Below are positions 7,890-15,870 of a stretch of DNA of 64,000 nucleotides, piece after piece; position 1 is the stretch's first letter; each line of letters opens with the position of its first letter. This stretch comes from CAZHRK01 sp964534555. Its GTDB lineage: Bacteria; Babelota; Babeliae; Babelales; RVW-14. The translations under genes and the position numbers were made by a program. Where the stretch lies: NCBI GenBank assembly GCA_964534555.1, contig CAZHRK010000003.1, forward strand, positions 1 through 64,000, in the 5' to 3' direction. The notes under the pieces were generated by a model. That model saw only the letters and a list, made by a program, of their open reading frames with translations, had not been told where the DNA came from and ran no database searches.

Positions 7890-8645
7890 TTATTCAGCGC
7901 TTTCATCAGATGTTCCGATTATTTTAATAAATACATCTTCGAGTCTGCCTTTTTCATGTTGTTGCTTAAGGTTATCTGGTGTGTCAATAAGGACTATTTG
8001 CCCTTGGTCCATAATGCAGACTCGGTCAGCAAGCGCTTCAGCTTCATCAAGATAGTGCGTTGTTAAGATGATCGTAACCCCATCAGCTTTAAGCTCTTTT
8101 ATAAGCTCCCAAATTTGTAATCTGATGTGTGGGTCAAGCGCTACAGTTGGTTCATCAAGGAGGATAAGCTGGGGCTTGTGCATCAGCGCCCGTGCGATAA
8201 TAAAACGCTGTTTATAGCCTCCAGACAAAATATTAATTGTTCTGTTTGCATATCGAGTGAGCCCAACTTTTTTCATAAGGTTTTTTGCTCGGGCATGAGC
8301 AAGTTCATCAGTAAGGCCATAAAATTTGCCAGAAAAAACTAATGTTTGTTCAAGTGTGAGGTGATCACTAACATTTGGTTTTTGTGGGCAAAATCCTACC
8401 GCATGACGATACGTGTACGGGTCTTGATATATTGATTTGCCATTAAAAAGAATATCCCCGCTTGTCGGCGGCTGCAGCGTTACGATTATTGATGCAAGCG
8501 TTGTTTTGCCTGCACCGTTACTACCAAGTAGGCTTAAAATCTCTCCACGCTTAATGTCTAGAGAGACTCCTTTAAGTGCATGAATTGCTTTTTCGCCAGA
8601 ACCATAGGTTTTTGTGATGTTCTGAATAGAGACTAGAGTACTCAT
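7890..8645 (-). CDS. ABC transporter ATP-binding protein
   Basis: 251 residues from the ATG at 8645, preceded by AAGGA with proper spacing; a longer in-frame start at 8717 lacks such support. Visible motifs are Walker A GSNGAGKTT, the Q-loop region FCPQKP, the signature LSGGYKQR, Walker B LILLDEP followed by TVALDP, and the switch His in TTHYLDEA. It resembles the DrrA/CcmA-type ATPases that partner ABC-2 permeases. It lies immediately upstream of the permease. Confidence 0.92.
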   Translation of the reverse strand: MSTLVSIQNITKTYGSGEKAIHALKGVSLDIKRGEILSLLGSNGAGKTTLASIIVTLQPPTSGDILFNGKSIYQDPYTYRHAVGFCPQKPNVSDHLTLEQTLVFSGKFYGLTDELAHARAKNLMKKVGLTRYANRTINILSGGYKQRFIIARALMHKPQLILLDEPTVALDPHIRLQIWELIKELKADGVTIILTTHYLDEAEALADRVCIMDQGQIVLIDTPDNLKQQHEKGRLEDVFIKIIGTSDESAE

Positions 8646-9069
8646 GCTAACATCCTTAGAATGCTCATAGATAAAAAAATTACAAAATAAAGAATGCCGC
8701 TGCATATGCAACAGCAAGAGATGGGGGCAGTATTGGTGTGCTCAAAGGGTGCACCCCTGGCCCCTAGAGCTCATTAGGTTGTCATAACAACCAGAGAGAT
8801 TTTCATGACAAAAAGATCTTTCTAAGATCGATAGTTTGCAGCAGGGCTGCGGATAACGTCTTTAAAATAAAAATATTAAGCCCAAAAGTCAATTCACTGG
8901 ACCATTTTGATGCTTTGCGCTAGGCTCAAAACGGTAATCTGAAAGGCTCTAATGACCATCCTTGTCTCATTTTCTCAGATGCTTGCCTCATTTCTTGGGG
9001 CGCTTGGTATCTTTCGATCTTGATGCGGCGCTAGTTCGCATAACGATTCTTTTTTCTGAGTCTGTACAG
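8646..9069. other. Divergent intergenic region with small inverted repeats
   Basis: About 420 bases between the ABC exporter and the MFS exporter, transcribed away from each other. It holds a perfect palindrome GGGTGCACCC at 8747-8756 and an inverted repeat GGTTGT-cata-ACAACC at 8777-8792. Both are operator-like in size. No coding frame with a good start was found. The role of the repeats is unknown. Confidence 0.4.
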
Positions 9070-9097
9070 TATACAAGCGCCTGGAGCACCAGGGCGC
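9070..9097 (+). promoter_or_regulatory. -10 box followed by a leader hairpin upstream of the MFS gene
   Basis: TATACA at 9070-9075 is a good -10 element, with only a weak TTCTTT 17 bases upstream. Immediately after it, at the expected transcript start, GCGCCTGG (9077-9084) pairs with CCAGGGCGC (9089-9097) with one bulged base around an AGCA loop. The hairpin would cap the 5' end of the mRNA. AAGGA before the ATG at 9120 remains free. Confidence 0.5.
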
Positions 9098-9119
9098 ACT
9101 TTATTTTTTCAAGGATTTT

Positions 9120-10313
9120 ATGGTTATTAAAAAAAGGGTACCATTGTACCTGATGATGCTTATTGTCGCATTACCGCAATTAAGCGAAACCATCTATACA
9201 CCGTCATTACCATCTATTGCTGCCGCATTTGCAACCACAGCACCGATTATTGAACATACGCTAACAATGTATCTTATCGGATTTGCATGTGGTGTATTCT
9301 TCTGGGGGACGCTCTCTGACCGTATTGGCCGCAAGCCAGGTCTGTATGCTGGTCTTTGTGTTTATGCTTGTGCATCGATTGGCTGTTACTATGCATCAGC
9401 ATTGTGGTTATTAATGCTAATGCGTTTTATGCAGGCATTTGGTGCCAGCACAGGATCTGTTTTGGGGCAAGCGATTGCGCGTGATTCAACAGCACTTGAG
9501 GACCGCGGCAAACTTTTCTCGACAATAAGTATTGCACTTGCGTTTGCGCCTGCTGTCGGACCAGTTATTGGTACAGTGCTGACAGCTCTTGCTGGTTGGC
9601 GTGCGATATTTCTTTTTCTCACCGCGTTTGCAATTGTTCTGGCGCTGTTGCTACGCGCCAAGATGCCAGAAACTCATCCTGGCTTAACTCATCAGTCAGG
9701 TGTTGTCAGGCGCCTTGTAACATGTGCTTTTGCAATGTTGTATGATCGCCGTTTGCTTATGAGCGGTGTTATGATTGGCGGAGTTAATGGGTTACTTTTT
9801 GGGTATTTTGCAGAAGCACCGTTTTATTTTAAAACCATACTCGGTTTTTCTGATTATGCGTTTGGTTTATTGTCATTAACAGTGATGGTACCGCTGCTTA
9901 CTGGTAGTTTGATGTCTCGCTTGCTTAATCATCAGCGCGTTTCCAGCGGCCGTATTATTGCCTATGGGATAGCTACTATTTTTTCTGGCGGGAGTATGCT
10001 TCTGGTGCTTTCGTGCTGCTTGTGGCTATCGCCCGCGGTGCTTGGGCTTATGAGTATAGCCCTGATCTGTGTCAGTATGACGGGAGTGACGATGGTGATT
10101 CCTAATGTCCTTGGGCATGCGCTTGAGCCATACAAGCAATTTGCAGGAACGGCGGCGTCACTTTTTGGATTGTATTACTATACCCTGATTGCTTTTTTTA
10201 CAGGGATTATGGCGCTTTTGCATAATGGCACCGTGCGCCAGCTTCCAATATTTTTTGTACTCGTTGCCAGCTGTTTGTGTGCGGCTTTTTTTATTGGTAG
10301 GTTTCAAGAATAA
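9120..10313 (+). CDS. Bcr/CflA-type MFS multidrug exporter
   Basis: 397 residues with about 12 membrane helices. The N-terminus (LMMLIVALPQLSETIYTPSLP) is typical of the Bcr/CflA drug:proton antiporters. The loop 2-3 motif A is seen as GTLSDRIGRKPG and motif C as GPVIGTVLTALAGWR. It lies in the inner membrane and would export drugs or small metabolites. AAGGA sits eight bases upstream of the ATG. It is followed by a strong bidirectional terminator. Confidence 0.9.
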   Translation: MVIKKRVPLYLMMLIVALPQLSETIYTPSLPSIAAAFATTAPIIEHTLTMYLIGFACGVFFWGTLSDRIGRKPGLYAGLCVYACASIGCYYASALWLLMLMRFMQAFGASTGSVLGQAIARDSTALEDRGKLFSTISIALAFAPAVGPVIGTVLTALAGWRAIFLFLTAFAIVLALLLRAKMPETHPGLTHQSGVVRRLVTCAFAMLYDRRLLMSGVMIGGVNGLLFGYFAEAPFYFKTILGFSDYAFGLLSLTVMVPLLTGSLMSRLLNHQRVSSGRIIAYGIATIFSGGSMLLVLSCCLWLSPAVLGLMSIALICVSMTGVTMVIPNVLGHALEPYKQFAGTAASLFGLYYYTLIAFFTGIMALLHNGTVRQLPIFFVLVASCLCAAFFIGRFQE

Positions 10314-10326
10314 TTGATCATAAAAA

Positions 10327-10355
10327 CAAGAGGGCGATTACGCACCGCCCTCTTG
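10327..10355. terminator. Bidirectional terminator between MFS gene and RING pseudogene
   Basis: A perfect 10-base-pair stem CAAGAGGGCG/CGCCCTCTTG with a 9-base loop lies between convergent genes. The minus strand continues into TTTTTA, giving the classic terminator for the RING gene. Confidence 0.8.
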
Positions 10356-10365
10356 GGTATCAGCA

Positions 10366-10726
10366 TTACATACACATCAGCCTAAATAACTCTGCAAGCG
10401 CACGTTCTCGTGCAGCTGCTGCAGCTTCTTCGGCGGTTGGTATTCTTCTTGCTTCAACTAGTGGGGGGAGTGCTAATCGGCAAAGAGGGCACTTATTCAG
10501 GTGTCTTCTGGCCTGCGTAATACATGGTGCATGAAAACTATGTCTGCACGGAAGCGTTGTTTCTTCCTGTTCTGCCTCTATAGCGTCAAGACAGATAGGG
10601 ACATTCTCTTACAGCCTCAGCAGCAGCGGTTGTTTCTGGCAAGCTGCTTGCGGCATGCACGTTCATGCTGAGTATGGAATGAGTTAGAGTGAAACAGACA
10701 GATAACAACGTGAGTTGTTGTAACAT
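10366..10726 (-). pseudogene. Frameshifted exported RING-H2 protein
   Basis: From an ATG at 10726, preceded by AAGGA, 42 codons encode a signal peptide and a linker ending REC-P. The frame then hits TGA. If one G is dropped from the GGG at 10598-10600 (plus strand), the frame continues as CPICLD, then CRHSFHAPC, then CPLCRLALPP, to a TAA at 10366. That gives a complete RING-H2 zinc-binding pattern (C-x2-C, C-x-H-x2-H-x2-C, C-x2-C) and an Ala-rich helical tail ending FRLMCM. The intact product would be about 119 residues, exported, and a candidate ubiquitin-ligase mimic. The break may be a true mutation, a sequencing error at a homopolymer, or phase variation. Confidence 0.72.
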
Positions 10727-11039
10727 GGTATATCCTTAGCGCTTATCTGCGCATAAAAGGTTAAAATAAGGGTTTTAGCGGCATGTGCACTGCGCACAGC
10801 CTTTTATTAAGTCAAAAAAGATATTTTTAATAAAATAAGAATTGATAACTACTTGCTTGCGCAGTAGGTATAAAGAGGGCAATAGTAACGATAGCACGCT
10901 GAAGGTGCTTTGTTTGAAAGAGATAGTCTGCTTGGTGCGAGCGCTGATGCTACAATCGCTTCGCTAGAAAAATGTGCCATAGCCATGATTTTTATCTCGA
11001 TTTATTTTTTTACTATTACTTTGGCACGATTCTATTTTT
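10727..11039. other. Intergenic stretch, nothing recognised
   Basis: About 310 AT-rich bases between the start of the RING pseudogene and the terminator of the zeta-like gene. It should contain the promoter of the RING gene. No convincing coding frame or RNA fold was seen. Confidence 0.4.
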
Positions 11040-11080
11040 AAAAGGCCTTACTGTCAATATGATTGAAAATAAGGCCTTTT
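11040..11080 (-). terminator. Intrinsic terminator of the zeta-like gene
   Basis: The arms AAAAGGCCTTA and TAAGGCCTTTT (11 base pairs, perfect) enclose a 19-base loop. On the minus strand the second arm runs into a T-rich stretch, just beyond the stop at 11092. Confidence 0.75.
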
Positions 11081-11091
11081 GTATTGTTTTG

Positions 11092-12000
11092 CTAGTTCGC
11101 AGCTTTGCTCGGGAGGAGCGCCTGCCAAGAGTTGATGTTTTTGCCTTGAAGGTTAAGCATGCTTCTGTGGGTTTCGTACTGTTTTATAAACGCATCAAGA
11201 GCAGCTTGGTTGATAACTGTTAGCACACCGTTTTTTATGGTTGCGGCATGTGTGATTGGCGCTAGGTGGTGGTCGCTCCAGAATATCTCGAGTGTATCTG
11301 CGTATCTGAAATAGACATCCATTCGCTCAGCAAACAGTATACCTTTGTCAGCGATATCTTCTGGTGATGATTGGTAAAAACGCTGATCTGTATTTCTATA
11401 TCGTATTGCCTCTACACGGGTTGTATCTGATGCGCCACACAGCAGGAGCGTGAGCTGATAACCAGCGGCTTTGACTGTTTTGAAAAGATTTTCAACATGA
11501 GGGCCTGTAGACGTTGTACCAAATGCTATAGAGTACCCGCCCCCAAATGCCTCATTGAGTAATGTTTGCGCAATATAATTTGAAGCGCCGCGCCACTTAT
11601 TATAGCCATTTTTGATGGTTTCTAGATGATTGCTGGTTTTGCTTGTTTCAAGGCTATTAAGCGAGAGTGCTTGGTAGGTATGTGCCATAAATTTAAGAGC
11701 TCTTTGGTCGGGATCGAGGTATATGTACGGGGTCGCGCTATCAGTTGTTTTCATATAATACTCAAGCGTTGTGCTTTTGCGTGCGCCTGGCCCGCCCGCT
11801 GTTGCGAGGTATTTTTTATGCTCTTGGGGTGTTTGTGACCCAAAGCACACAGACCGAACAACACTCAGGTCTTTGTTGATGAGTGTTTTTTCTTCTGCGG
11901 TGTAAGTGGTAAGGCATGTTTCGATTGCTGTCGGTGGAATCAGCTGGTTCTGCGCTGCTGAAAGAGAAATGGTGCTGCATATTAAAAGTATGAGAAGCAT
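11092..12000 (-). CDS. Exported zeta-toxin-like P-loop protein
   Basis: 302 residues with a signal peptide (about 1-15). Residues 64-80 (YLATAGGPGARKSTTLE) match the Walker A region of zeta-toxin kinases, and LDPDQR at 95-100 matches their substrate-binding DPD block. Further on, FGTTSTGPHVENLF and GYQLTLLLCGASDTTRVEAI match the strands around the second substrate site. Zeta toxins phosphorylate UDP-N-acetylglucosamine. Here the Gly before the P-loop Lys75 is Arg74, which would disturb phosphate binding. No antitoxin gene lies nearby. Export suggests a role outside the cytoplasm, perhaps on a host target, but the substrate is unknown. Confidence 0.65.
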   Translation of the reverse strand: MLLILLICSTISLSAAQNQLIPPTAIETCLTTYTAEEKTLINKDLSVVRSVCFGSQTPQEHKKYLATAGGPGARKSTTLEYYMKTTDSATPYIYLDPDQRALKFMAHTYQALSLNSLETSKTSNHLETIKNGYNKWRGASNYIAQTLLNEAFGGGYSIAFGTTSTGPHVENLFKTVKAAGYQLTLLLCGASDTTRVEAIRYRNTDQRFYQSSPEDIADKGILFAERMDVYFRYADTLEIFWSDHHLAPITHAATIKNGVLTVINQAALDAFIKQYETHRSMLNLQGKNINSWQALLPSKAAN

Positions 12001-12259
12001 AACAATAATCCTTAAGGTGCTCGGGTTATATGCACTGATTTAAAAGCTTTTGTAAAAAACTATCTGGCTTAAGATAATCTTGAAATCTATTTTTACCACT
12101 AAAATGTTCTAGCCCCTGGCACAGCGTGATTTTGTACTCTTTGCAACAGGATGCACCGATTTGAATTTAAGGCTTTGATAGTCAGTCTTCAGGTTAATTC
12201 CTAAACAGGAACAGGTTTAGGTCTATTATTTCTCCGCATAAAGCCTTTTAAAACCAAAT
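12001..12259. other. Intergenic stretch with possible short transcript
   Basis: About 260 bases upstream of a plus-strand terminator-like hairpin at 12260-12281, although no plus-strand gene precedes it. A small RNA ending at that hairpin is possible. No known RNA family was recognised and no coding frame was found. Confidence 0.3.
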
Positions 12260-12281
12260 AAAAGCTCTATTTGGGCTTTTT
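12260..12281 (+). terminator. Terminator-like hairpin without an upstream gene
   Basis: The arms AAAAGCTC and GGGCTTTT (one G-T pair) close a TATTT loop and run into T residues. It overlaps the -35 element of the next promoter. The transcript that it would end is not obvious. Confidence 0.5.
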
Positions 12282-12299
12282 CTGTTTTGCCTGTATAAT
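12271..12299 (+). promoter_or_regulatory. Sigma-70-type promoter for the exported gene at 12369
   Basis: TTGGGC at 12271-12276, a 17-base spacer and TATAAT at 12294-12299 with an upstream TG make a strong promoter. The transcript would begin near 12306 within CCCC, which is complementary to the GGGGC at 12361-12365 that serves as Shine-Dalgarno. Confidence 0.75.
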
Positions 12300-12368
12300 G
12301 CTTGCCCCGAGTCAAATTTTCTGTAATTACAAACTGTTCTAACTCTATAGCATTCTGCGAGGGGCTTT

Positions 12369-13022
12369 ATGTTGCTTTTACGACTCTTTCTACTTATTCT
12401 TTCTTGTTCATCTTGTTTTGCTGCTGCGGATGGATCTTTGCCGAGCTATTGCCTTGGTATTCCACTAACAGCTGCTGAAATAGCAGCTCTTGAGGCACCT
12501 ATTGGTTTTGATGAAAAAGGGCATCCTGTTTATGCAGAAATCCCGGTTGCTCAAGCTGTAGGAATCATTTCTGATTTTAGCTTTCCACTCGCTATTTTGG
12601 ATGGTGTTGCAAAATCTTATGATGCTCAGGTTCAGTACCTTAAAAATACAATAGATCGTTTAAATTATATCATGCGAGGGGTAGATCTCTCTCATGTTGC
12701 AAAACGAATTATTACCTTAATCAGTCCATATGCATCAGCAAGTGTTATTGAGCATATTAATGAGCTTGATGCTGGCTTGCCTGCTTACACTGATGCGGTT
12801 ATAGCAAAACTCTATTTAGCGCGACTAGCAGAAGAATTAGATGCTTATGCATCAGAGGTAAGACGTCTGTATGCAATTATTAAATCTGCAGAGCGCATTG
12901 ATCTTGCAGCAGGTCAAACACCTGATGCAGTCTATGCTGGGTGCTTGAGAGAGTTTGCCTCAGTCAAAAGATTGCTGAGCACTGATGTGCGTGAGCAGTT
13001 AGAAAAATCTATCCCGGCATAA
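12369..13022 (+). CDS. Exported protein of unknown function
   Basis: 217 residues. The signal peptide is about 1-19 (MLLLRLFLLILSCSSCFAA), and the remainder is predicted helical and acidic, without a recognised family. The start is supported by GAGGGG four bases before the ATG. This Shine-Dalgarno can pair with CCCC at the predicted 5' end of the transcript. It is followed at 90 bases by the intact DUF2608 gene, which has its own structured leader. Confidence 0.65.
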   Translation: MLLLRLFLLILSCSSCFAAADGSLPSYCLGIPLTAAEIAALEAPIGFDEKGHPVYAEIPVAQAVGIISDFSFPLAILDGVAKSYDAQVQYLKNTIDRLNYIMRGVDLSHVAKRIITLISPYASASVIEHINELDAGLPAYTDAVIAKLYLARLAEELDAYASEVRRLYAIIKSAERIDLAAGQTPDAVYAGCLREFASVKRLLSTDVREQLEKSIPA

Positions 13023-13059
13023 TTTTTTTGATCAAAGCATTCAAAAAATAATTACTTGC

Positions 13060-13112
13060 AAAAAACCCTTTCTATGTGGTGTATTCAACCCACGTTAAGA
13101 AAGGGTTTTTTT
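13060..13112 (+). promoter_or_regulatory. Terminator-like leader hairpin abutting the start codon
   Basis: AAAAAACCCTTTCT (13060-13073) and AGAAAGGGTTTTTT (13098-13111) form a perfect 14-base-pair stem, with a smaller GTGG/CCAC stem inside the loop. The 3' arm is an intrinsic-terminator arm whose T run ends one base before the ATG at 13113, and the only Shine-Dalgarno (AAAGGG) is inside the stem. It may terminate the upstream gene, attenuate this gene, or control ribosome access. Confidence 0.75.
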
Positions 13113-13991
13113 ATGAAATTAACAGTAAGTTTTTTTGTCTTCATTTTTGGAACGCTTTTTGGTGCTGCACGAGCAGACCTTGCCGCTGGTGCTGGTACTG
13201 ACGATTTTTCTAAAATAACCTCACTTGCAGATTGTATAGCGGATGTTTCTTCTACAACACTTGTTGTTCTTGATTTGGATAATACATTTTTTCGTTACCC
13301 TGGATGGGTGGGGACATCATGGTGGGAAGAGCAAGCAGTAGCCATGTTTAGAACTTATGATGCGCGGCTTGTCGCTCGTAAAGCACGTAATATTTCAAAT
13401 ACGATTATGTCGTCATCTGTTACTGCAAATACTGTTGAGCTTATAAATCCTGAAGCAACACATGCTCTTCTTGCAAAAATAAGAGAGCAGGGTGCTGGTC
13501 TTCTTATTATTTCATCTCGAAATGCCTCTGCTTTAGATTCAACTAAAGCTCATTTCGCTAAGGTATCGATAGATTTAAGTGGTTATGCTGCTGAGCCAAA
13601 TGAGTTCTTTAAATCAACGCTACGAGCTGGCGCTGCATCTGGAGATCAAACTATTTATGAGCGGGGGATATTGCTTACTGGTGGGGCATTAGGAAAAGGC
13701 TTCCTGCTCAATAGTTATTTTGCAGCACTTCCTGAAGGCCGATTCAATAAAATTATTGTTGTTGATGATCAGGTTAAGCATCTGCAGGATATCCAGTCAG
13801 CGTTTTCCTATATGTCAGTAGAACAATTATTGCGCCACTTTGACGTGAATGCTTGTATCCCTGCAGGGACAGCCTTTTTAGATGCACATCGTGCACTTTT
13901 AGAGGCGCAGTTGCCTGCTCGCCGCACACCTGTTGATACAGTAGACTTCGTTGCTCCTGGAGCGGCAGGAGGATGTTGTACCGTTCAATAG
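13113..13991 (+). CDS. Exported DUF2608/HAD-family protein with intact active site
   Basis: 292 residues from the ATG at 13113; an upstream in-frame start at 13056 would place the signal peptide inside the protein. The signal peptide is about 1-21 (ending ARA). The HAD pattern is complete: VVLDLDNTFF at 51-60 with Asp54 and Asp56, a motif-II LLIISSRN, a Lys-containing GALGKG, and an acidic motif IV in IIVVDDQ. This is consistent with a DUF2608 exported phosphatase-like enzyme. The paralogue at 1427-2248 has lost the aspartates. The C-terminus ends in a CC dipeptide near the end, which could be lipidated or form disulfides. Function and target are unknown. Confidence 0.78.
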   Translation: MKLTVSFFVFIFGTLFGAARADLAAGAGTDDFSKITSLADCIADVSSTTLVVLDLDNTFFRYPGWVGTSWWEEQAVAMFRTYDARLVARKARNISNTIMSSSVTANTVELINPEATHALLAKIREQGAGLLIISSRNASALDSTKAHFAKVSIDLSGYAAEPNEFFKSTLRAGAASGDQTIYERGILLTGGALGKGFLLNSYFAALPEGRFNKIIVVDDQVKHLQDIQSAFSYMSVEQLLRHFDVNACIPAGTAFLDAHRALLEAQLPARRTPVDTVDFVAPGAAGGCCTVQ

Positions 13992-14028
13992 GCCTACTAA
14001 ATTACTTATTTACTAGCGGTTACATAGT

Positions 14029-14090
14029 TTCCCCCATTATATCTTGTGAGAATACGTGATGATTCTTTAAAGCCTATTGGGGGAATTTTT
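14029..14090 (+). promoter_or_regulatory. Leader hairpin masking the Shine-Dalgarno of the 14091 gene
   Basis: TTCCCCCA (14029-14036) pairs perfectly with TGGGGGAA (14078-14085), which is followed by TTTTT and the ATG at 14091. The GGGGG is the only Shine-Dalgarno candidate. A TACATA at 14021-14026 could be the -10 box, which would place the 5' arm at the start of the transcript. Confidence 0.6.
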
Positions 14091-15836
14091 ATGAAGGTCG
14101 TCTTTTTTTCTCGTGTTGTGCTGATTGCTTTGTCATCTTCATATGCGCTTTCTGCTGCAACAACGAGTACTGCTGCTTCGCCTGTTCGTTTGCCAGAAAA
14201 AGCAGTTTCGGAGCAGAGTAAATCAGGGGTGCTTGAATCTATTAAAAGAACACCACGGGTTTTGGTTGATCCTGCGCTTGATGATCGTGATTATCATTGT
14301 GTTGTCACTGTCAGCACCTTGCCATACGATACAATTAAAGAAGGGTACGCACAATCTCTCCCTGGTGTTGCTGAGGCTACATTAAAATCTTTAGGGGAAG
14401 AGTGTTGGTGGTATACAGTTCGATTTTTTGGTGCCGATAAGCGCTTGGTTAAAGAGCTCCAGTTTCCAGGTGATTTGCTTATCCCTGCAGATCGCCTAAA
14501 TGATAATCAACCACTTTTATGTGGATTTAATATACGACAGGCGCCTGTTGTATGGGGGCGTCGCCTACTGGCCCTAGAGGGTGACGCATTGGTAATGTAT
14601 GAGCTAAGCGCACAAAAGGAAGATGATGGTTCATGCTCAACATCTGTCGACTTTGGTAAACGAATTTTAATTCAGCCAAGCGGAGTTGTCAGAACATATG
14701 TACCACGATTTGATGCAAAAGGTTCGATTTACTTTAAGGTGTCTGATTCAGCCGGTGCAGCAGAGCGTGCTATGGTGTGGGATTACACAACTGAGGCTAT
14801 AAAACCGCTTTTAAAAGATGAAAAAGTTGAAGCGTTTAAGCCTGTAGCAGAGCCTAAATTAAGCCGAGCTTTAACAGGTGATGTCATTATCAGCAAAGAT
14901 ATAACGCTCAAGGTAGAAAGCATAAGTGATGATGTTGTTATTATTGATCCGCTTGCGGTTGATACCGAGCGTTTAACTAAACCGTTTAAAGGCTATGGAA
15001 CGAAGCAAAAGCCTATCACTAAAGATGATTTTAATGCTGTTTTGAGCTATAAAAAAGCTCATAGCAAAGACGCACCACGTGACGAAAAAGTTGATAATCA
15101 GACAATGCATATTGGTAAAGTAATTGTCCTGTGGGAAGATGTTTCTGAAGATGATGAGTATATATTTGCTCAAGATGTTCTCCCTACAGTAGAACAAAGA
15201 AATCTTTTTGAAGAAGTTCTTGAAGAGCTCTATGAAGCCTTTGAGCTTAAGCAAAAATTATTACGTGAGTTAAAGTTATTATTCAGACAGTTTGGTCCTA
15301 GAGGAAAATTAAATAAATGGATTAGTGATGCAGAGTTTAAATCGCTTATAAATGCACTTACATCACCTGGTGCGGATGGGAGTGTTAAACCTGTTTTGAA
15401 TAAAAGCAAATCAACATCAATTAATCCAGATACTCAGGATGTAGAAATTTCTTGGAGTTATTATCTTACGCTCAAGCAAAATGCACGCAAAGGCTTTGAC
15501 GAGCGCCACTGGGAGACTTATAGCAGTGAGCGAAACGCTGAGCTCTCTAAGGCTGTGCGCGGGTACGCAGAAAAAATGATGGGCATGAAGGGTGGCGAAG
15601 AGGCTGTAAGAGTAATGCTAAGCAACTTTTTAGCTGCACCAGATAAAAAAGATTACGCTGTTTTTTTTGAATCATTTAATAATGATCTTGATACAGAGCT
15701 TCTTTTTGATTACTTAGCAGTAAGAACAGATGAGCAGCTAGACGCACTTCTTAGCAAGCTTTCAAAACTCCAAGCAGCTCGCGCAAAATCAATTATTCAA
15801 GTCTATAAAAAAACAAATCGCTCTCCTGTTGCGTAA
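14091..15836 (+). CDS. Large exported protein of unknown function
   Basis: 581 residues from the ATG at 14091; a GTG 45 bases upstream is in frame but lies inside the leader hairpin. The signal peptide is about 1-22 (ending ALSAA). The N-terminal 250 residues look beta-rich (GGVVRTYVPRF, SIYFKV and similar strands with Trp-Trp and Trp-Gly pairs), and the C-terminal half is charged and helical with a Lys/Glu-rich block near 380-410. No family was recognised. It ends at a 14-base-pair bidirectional terminator. Confidence 0.65.
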   Translation: MKVVFFSRVVLIALSSSYALSAATTSTAASPVRLPEKAVSEQSKSGVLESIKRTPRVLVDPALDDRDYHCVVTVSTLPYDTIKEGYAQSLPGVAEATLKSLGEECWWYTVRFFGADKRLVKELQFPGDLLIPADRLNDNQPLLCGFNIRQAPVVWGRRLLALEGDALVMYELSAQKEDDGSCSTSVDFGKRILIQPSGVVRTYVPRFDAKGSIYFKVSDSAGAAERAMVWDYTTEAIKPLLKDEKVEAFKPVAEPKLSRALTGDVIISKDITLKVESISDDVVIIDPLAVDTERLTKPFKGYGTKQKPITKDDFNAVLSYKKAHSKDAPRDEKVDNQTMHIGKVIVLWEDVSEDDEYIFAQDVLPTVEQRNLFEEVLEELYEAFELKQKLLRELKLLFRQFGPRGKLNKWISDAEFKSLINALTSPGADGSVKPVLNKSKSTSINPDTQDVEISWSYYLTLKQNARKGFDERHWETYSSERNAELSKAVRGYAEKMMGMKGGEEAVRVMLSNFLAAPDKKDYAVFFESFNNDLDTELLFDYLAVRTDEQLDALLSKLSKLQAARAKSIIQVYKKTNRSPVA

Positions 15837-15840
15837 AGTA

Positions 15841-15870
15841 AAGAAGGGGCCTTACATAAGGCCCCTTCTT
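15841..15870. terminator. Bidirectional terminator
   Basis: AAGAAGGGGCCTTA and TAAGGCCCCTTCTT form a perfect 14-base-pair stem with a two-base loop (in practice four bases), flanked by A and T on both sides. It serves the convergent genes 14091-15836 and 15870-16460. Confidence 0.88.

Noticed and set aside
10972..11223. Possible 83-codon plus-strand frame
   Set aside because: It overlaps the terminator and the 3' end of the zeta-like gene on the other strand. Its sequence looks like random translation with no ribosome site.
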